From: Dendrocalamus latiflorus
Lineage: Eukaryota; Streptophyta; Magnoliopsida; Poales; Poaceae
NCBI GenBank assembly: GCA_017311315.1
Contig: CM029634.1
Coordinates: 20,911,891-20,975,890 of the forward strand
Reading direction: 5' to 3'
DNA length: 64,000 nucleotides
A model generated the notes under the pieces. The model had not been told where the DNA came from. It did not search any database and saw only the letters and a list, made by a program, of their open reading frames with translations. The position numbers and the translations under genes were made by a program. Below, one piece after another: positions 62,214 through 64,000 of the stretch (positions within the stretch are counted from its first letter, which is position 1; every line of letters begins with the position of its first letter).

Positions 62214-64000
62214 TTTTTAACCCTCATAGGCAAAGCTTGCAGCGAGTCATTGCGGGTTCGTTTGTGCTCTGCACCTGCGCACTCTCTTGCGTTGCTTCGC
62301 TCCTGGTGGTTGTTTGCAGACAGGTTAGGCTGTCTGCTCGTTCGTTCTCCAACTCCAAACGGTTGGATGGAGTGGTAGTACTAGTGAGTTGTGTTTCTTC
62401 AGATCCAGTTAGTTAAAGGAGTTACTTCCACTAGCGTCATGGCATATTGGCATGACGTGTCCTCCCAAGTCCTAAGTAGTACTAGCCCAGTAGTAACCCA
62501 ACAAGTGTTACTTCGAGAGCAACTTAGTAACTACTCCTCGTGCCCGTGCTGTCGTGTTGCATGGTGGGTTGAGAGAGAGAGGGCGAGTAGATATTTTACG
62601 GGTGGCAGCATGCCGGCCCCAGCCGTACGAGCCACACAATAATTGTCAGAGCGGAGCCGGCAGTGGACCGGAGGAGTGGAGCGGCGTGAAGAGTGACCTG
62701 GGCCGCGCGAGCTGAGCTGTGCAATAATGCCGTGCCTCCCCCCCACGAAATCGCGCCGGTTTTTATTGCTCCTCCCCGAGAGATTGCGCTCCAGCCTGGC
62801 CTTCCCGCCATCCTCCTCCCACCTCCCTGATCCCTATCGCGCCCCGTCGTTTTCCCCCCAACGCCACGCTCCCTCTCACTTCCAAGCGGGTCCCGGCCAT
62901 GCGTCCCCCGCGTGTCAGCGAGAGAGAGGTGTGGGGAGAGGGCGGGCGCGCGCCGAGGCGAGGCGAGGCCCCGAACCGTCGCGCACAGCGGGTCGTACAG
63001 TCCGGCATGTACAAATGTACGGGCGGGCCCCGCGCCGAGCCGGACGGTTGCGACTCGACCCGGCGGGTGGGCTCCGGCTCGGGTATACACTGTGCTGCCC
63101 GTCCCCTCGCGCTTGGTTTGCTTTGCCTTCCTGCGCCCACGTCGCCATCCCGACTGCAGCTACAGGGCGGAATGCATTCATCCATGGTCGGATGGATCTG
63201 TCTCCAGCCAGTCACCGCATGAAGCACCTCGACGCGCCGTGTCCGTTTCCTTCTCTTTCTGAGATGCAAAAGTTTTAGTTTTTTTTTGTTACGGCTAACG
63301 TTTTTGCTATATTTTTTGAAACGGCTTTAAAACATCGTTCTATTTAGTTCGATTTTTGGGAAAAACAAAAAATACAAAAGGACATGGCCTTAATACACAG
63401 TATAGAAAACTTAGGCGACAGATATTGTTGAAAATATAGGCAATATTCTTAATTCCGAAATTTATTAGGAGATAAATACAATAAAAGACTAATGGTGCAA
63501 AACTCATGACTAACGGTAGGTTAGTCATTGTACTTAAAAAATACGCAATAAAAATATAGTAACAAAGTTGATTAATCGCAATAACGACTTACTGTTAAAC
63601 TTGATGAAGAACATGAAGTGACGTAGACTCAATGCAGTGTAGAATATAGATGAAACGAAGAAGTGAGCGGTCGCGCAGATGTGCGCTACTCAGAAACTTT
63701 CTTGCCACCCCATAGAGGTACTATATGCAGTAATAGCTCGTATATAGCTGTTCTCTCTCCTTCCCGATGCATGTCAAGAAGAAAGCATGTCGATGTTAGT
63801 GCGCTCAACACTCAATACAAAACTCACGAAAGGGAAAGAGGACAATGTGAGAAAAATATAGTGAAGTTATGTCCGGCAAGCCTAGACGTCTCCAGGACTT
63901 TTATAGGCATAAGAGTTATTCTCTAGTAACTAACATCGTTAAACTGAAATAATCCATCAGTAGCTACTAATATTCAAACCAAATAATAATAATTAAGCAG
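62214..64000. other. Intergenic, no gene recognised
   Basis: GC-rich from about 62550 to 63260 with compositional open frames in all frames, then AT-rich. No coding similarity. Confidence 0.35.

Noticed and set aside
62530..63280. Frames up to 183 codons on both strands
   Set aside because: All are mutually overlapping and Arg/Pro/Ala/Ser-rich, typical of GC-rich non-coding grass DNA.

Overview
The window is nuclear DNA of a grass (Poaceae). The evidence is GT-AG introned genes, GC-rich first exons with GC-poor introns and flanks, grass-type gene families (an A-type CYP71-clan P450 with one intron, a GPI-tailed GDPDL protein, a PTI1-like kinase, an exostosin-type GT47) and a dense load of MULE, hAT, MITE and LINE elements. 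A panicoid grass would fit, but the species cannot be named from the sequence.

Layout. 1-1881: right-hand part of a Mutator-like element (MULE-1) carrying a plant-mobile-domain (PMD) gene. 2498-5908 (-): four-exon PTI1-like kinase. 6747-11601: complete MULE-2 with 9-bp target duplications and 241-bp TIRs; it holds a minus-strand transposase and a convergent plus-strand GRF zinc-finger gene. 11888-14941: a GC-rich Tourist-like element and MITEs. 16472-18113 (+): CYP71-like P450. 18726-22676: complete MULE-3, whose TIRs match the end of MULE-1 and whose transposase has lost part of its catalytic core. 25591-28330 (-): five-exon GT47 glycosyltransferase. 28600-29810: hairpin element and MITEs. 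30515-41453 (-): ten-exon predicted plastid DedA/VTT-like membrane protein; one intron holds an L1-type LINE of about 6.7 kb and another a 718-bp hAT element. 42021-45300 (-): nine-exon GDPDL/SHV3-like protein. 50000-51628: hAT element containing a hAT transposase remnant and a fragment of an LRR receptor kinase. 52029-54766 (-): seven-exon UPF0047/YjbQ protein. 55000-64000: MITE pieces, a 15-16 bp degenerate satellite, a long (AT)n tract and GC-rich non-coding-looking DNA; no gene recognised.

The host genes are unrelated single-copy-looking genes and do not form a pathway cluster. The more unusual content is in the transposons. MULE-1 and MULE-3 share TIRs built from near-palindromic AGTCGCCCAAC half-sites and share a 5-prime leader/intron arrangement, but one drives a PMD gene and the other a transposase. 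MULE-2 has a two-gene convergent layout like maize MuDR (mudrA/mudrB), with a GRF zinc-finger protein that has a predicted C-terminal membrane anchor in the mudrB position. Exon boundaries below were placed by hand from GT/AG sites and phase; every spliced model listed as CDS keeps an open frame.
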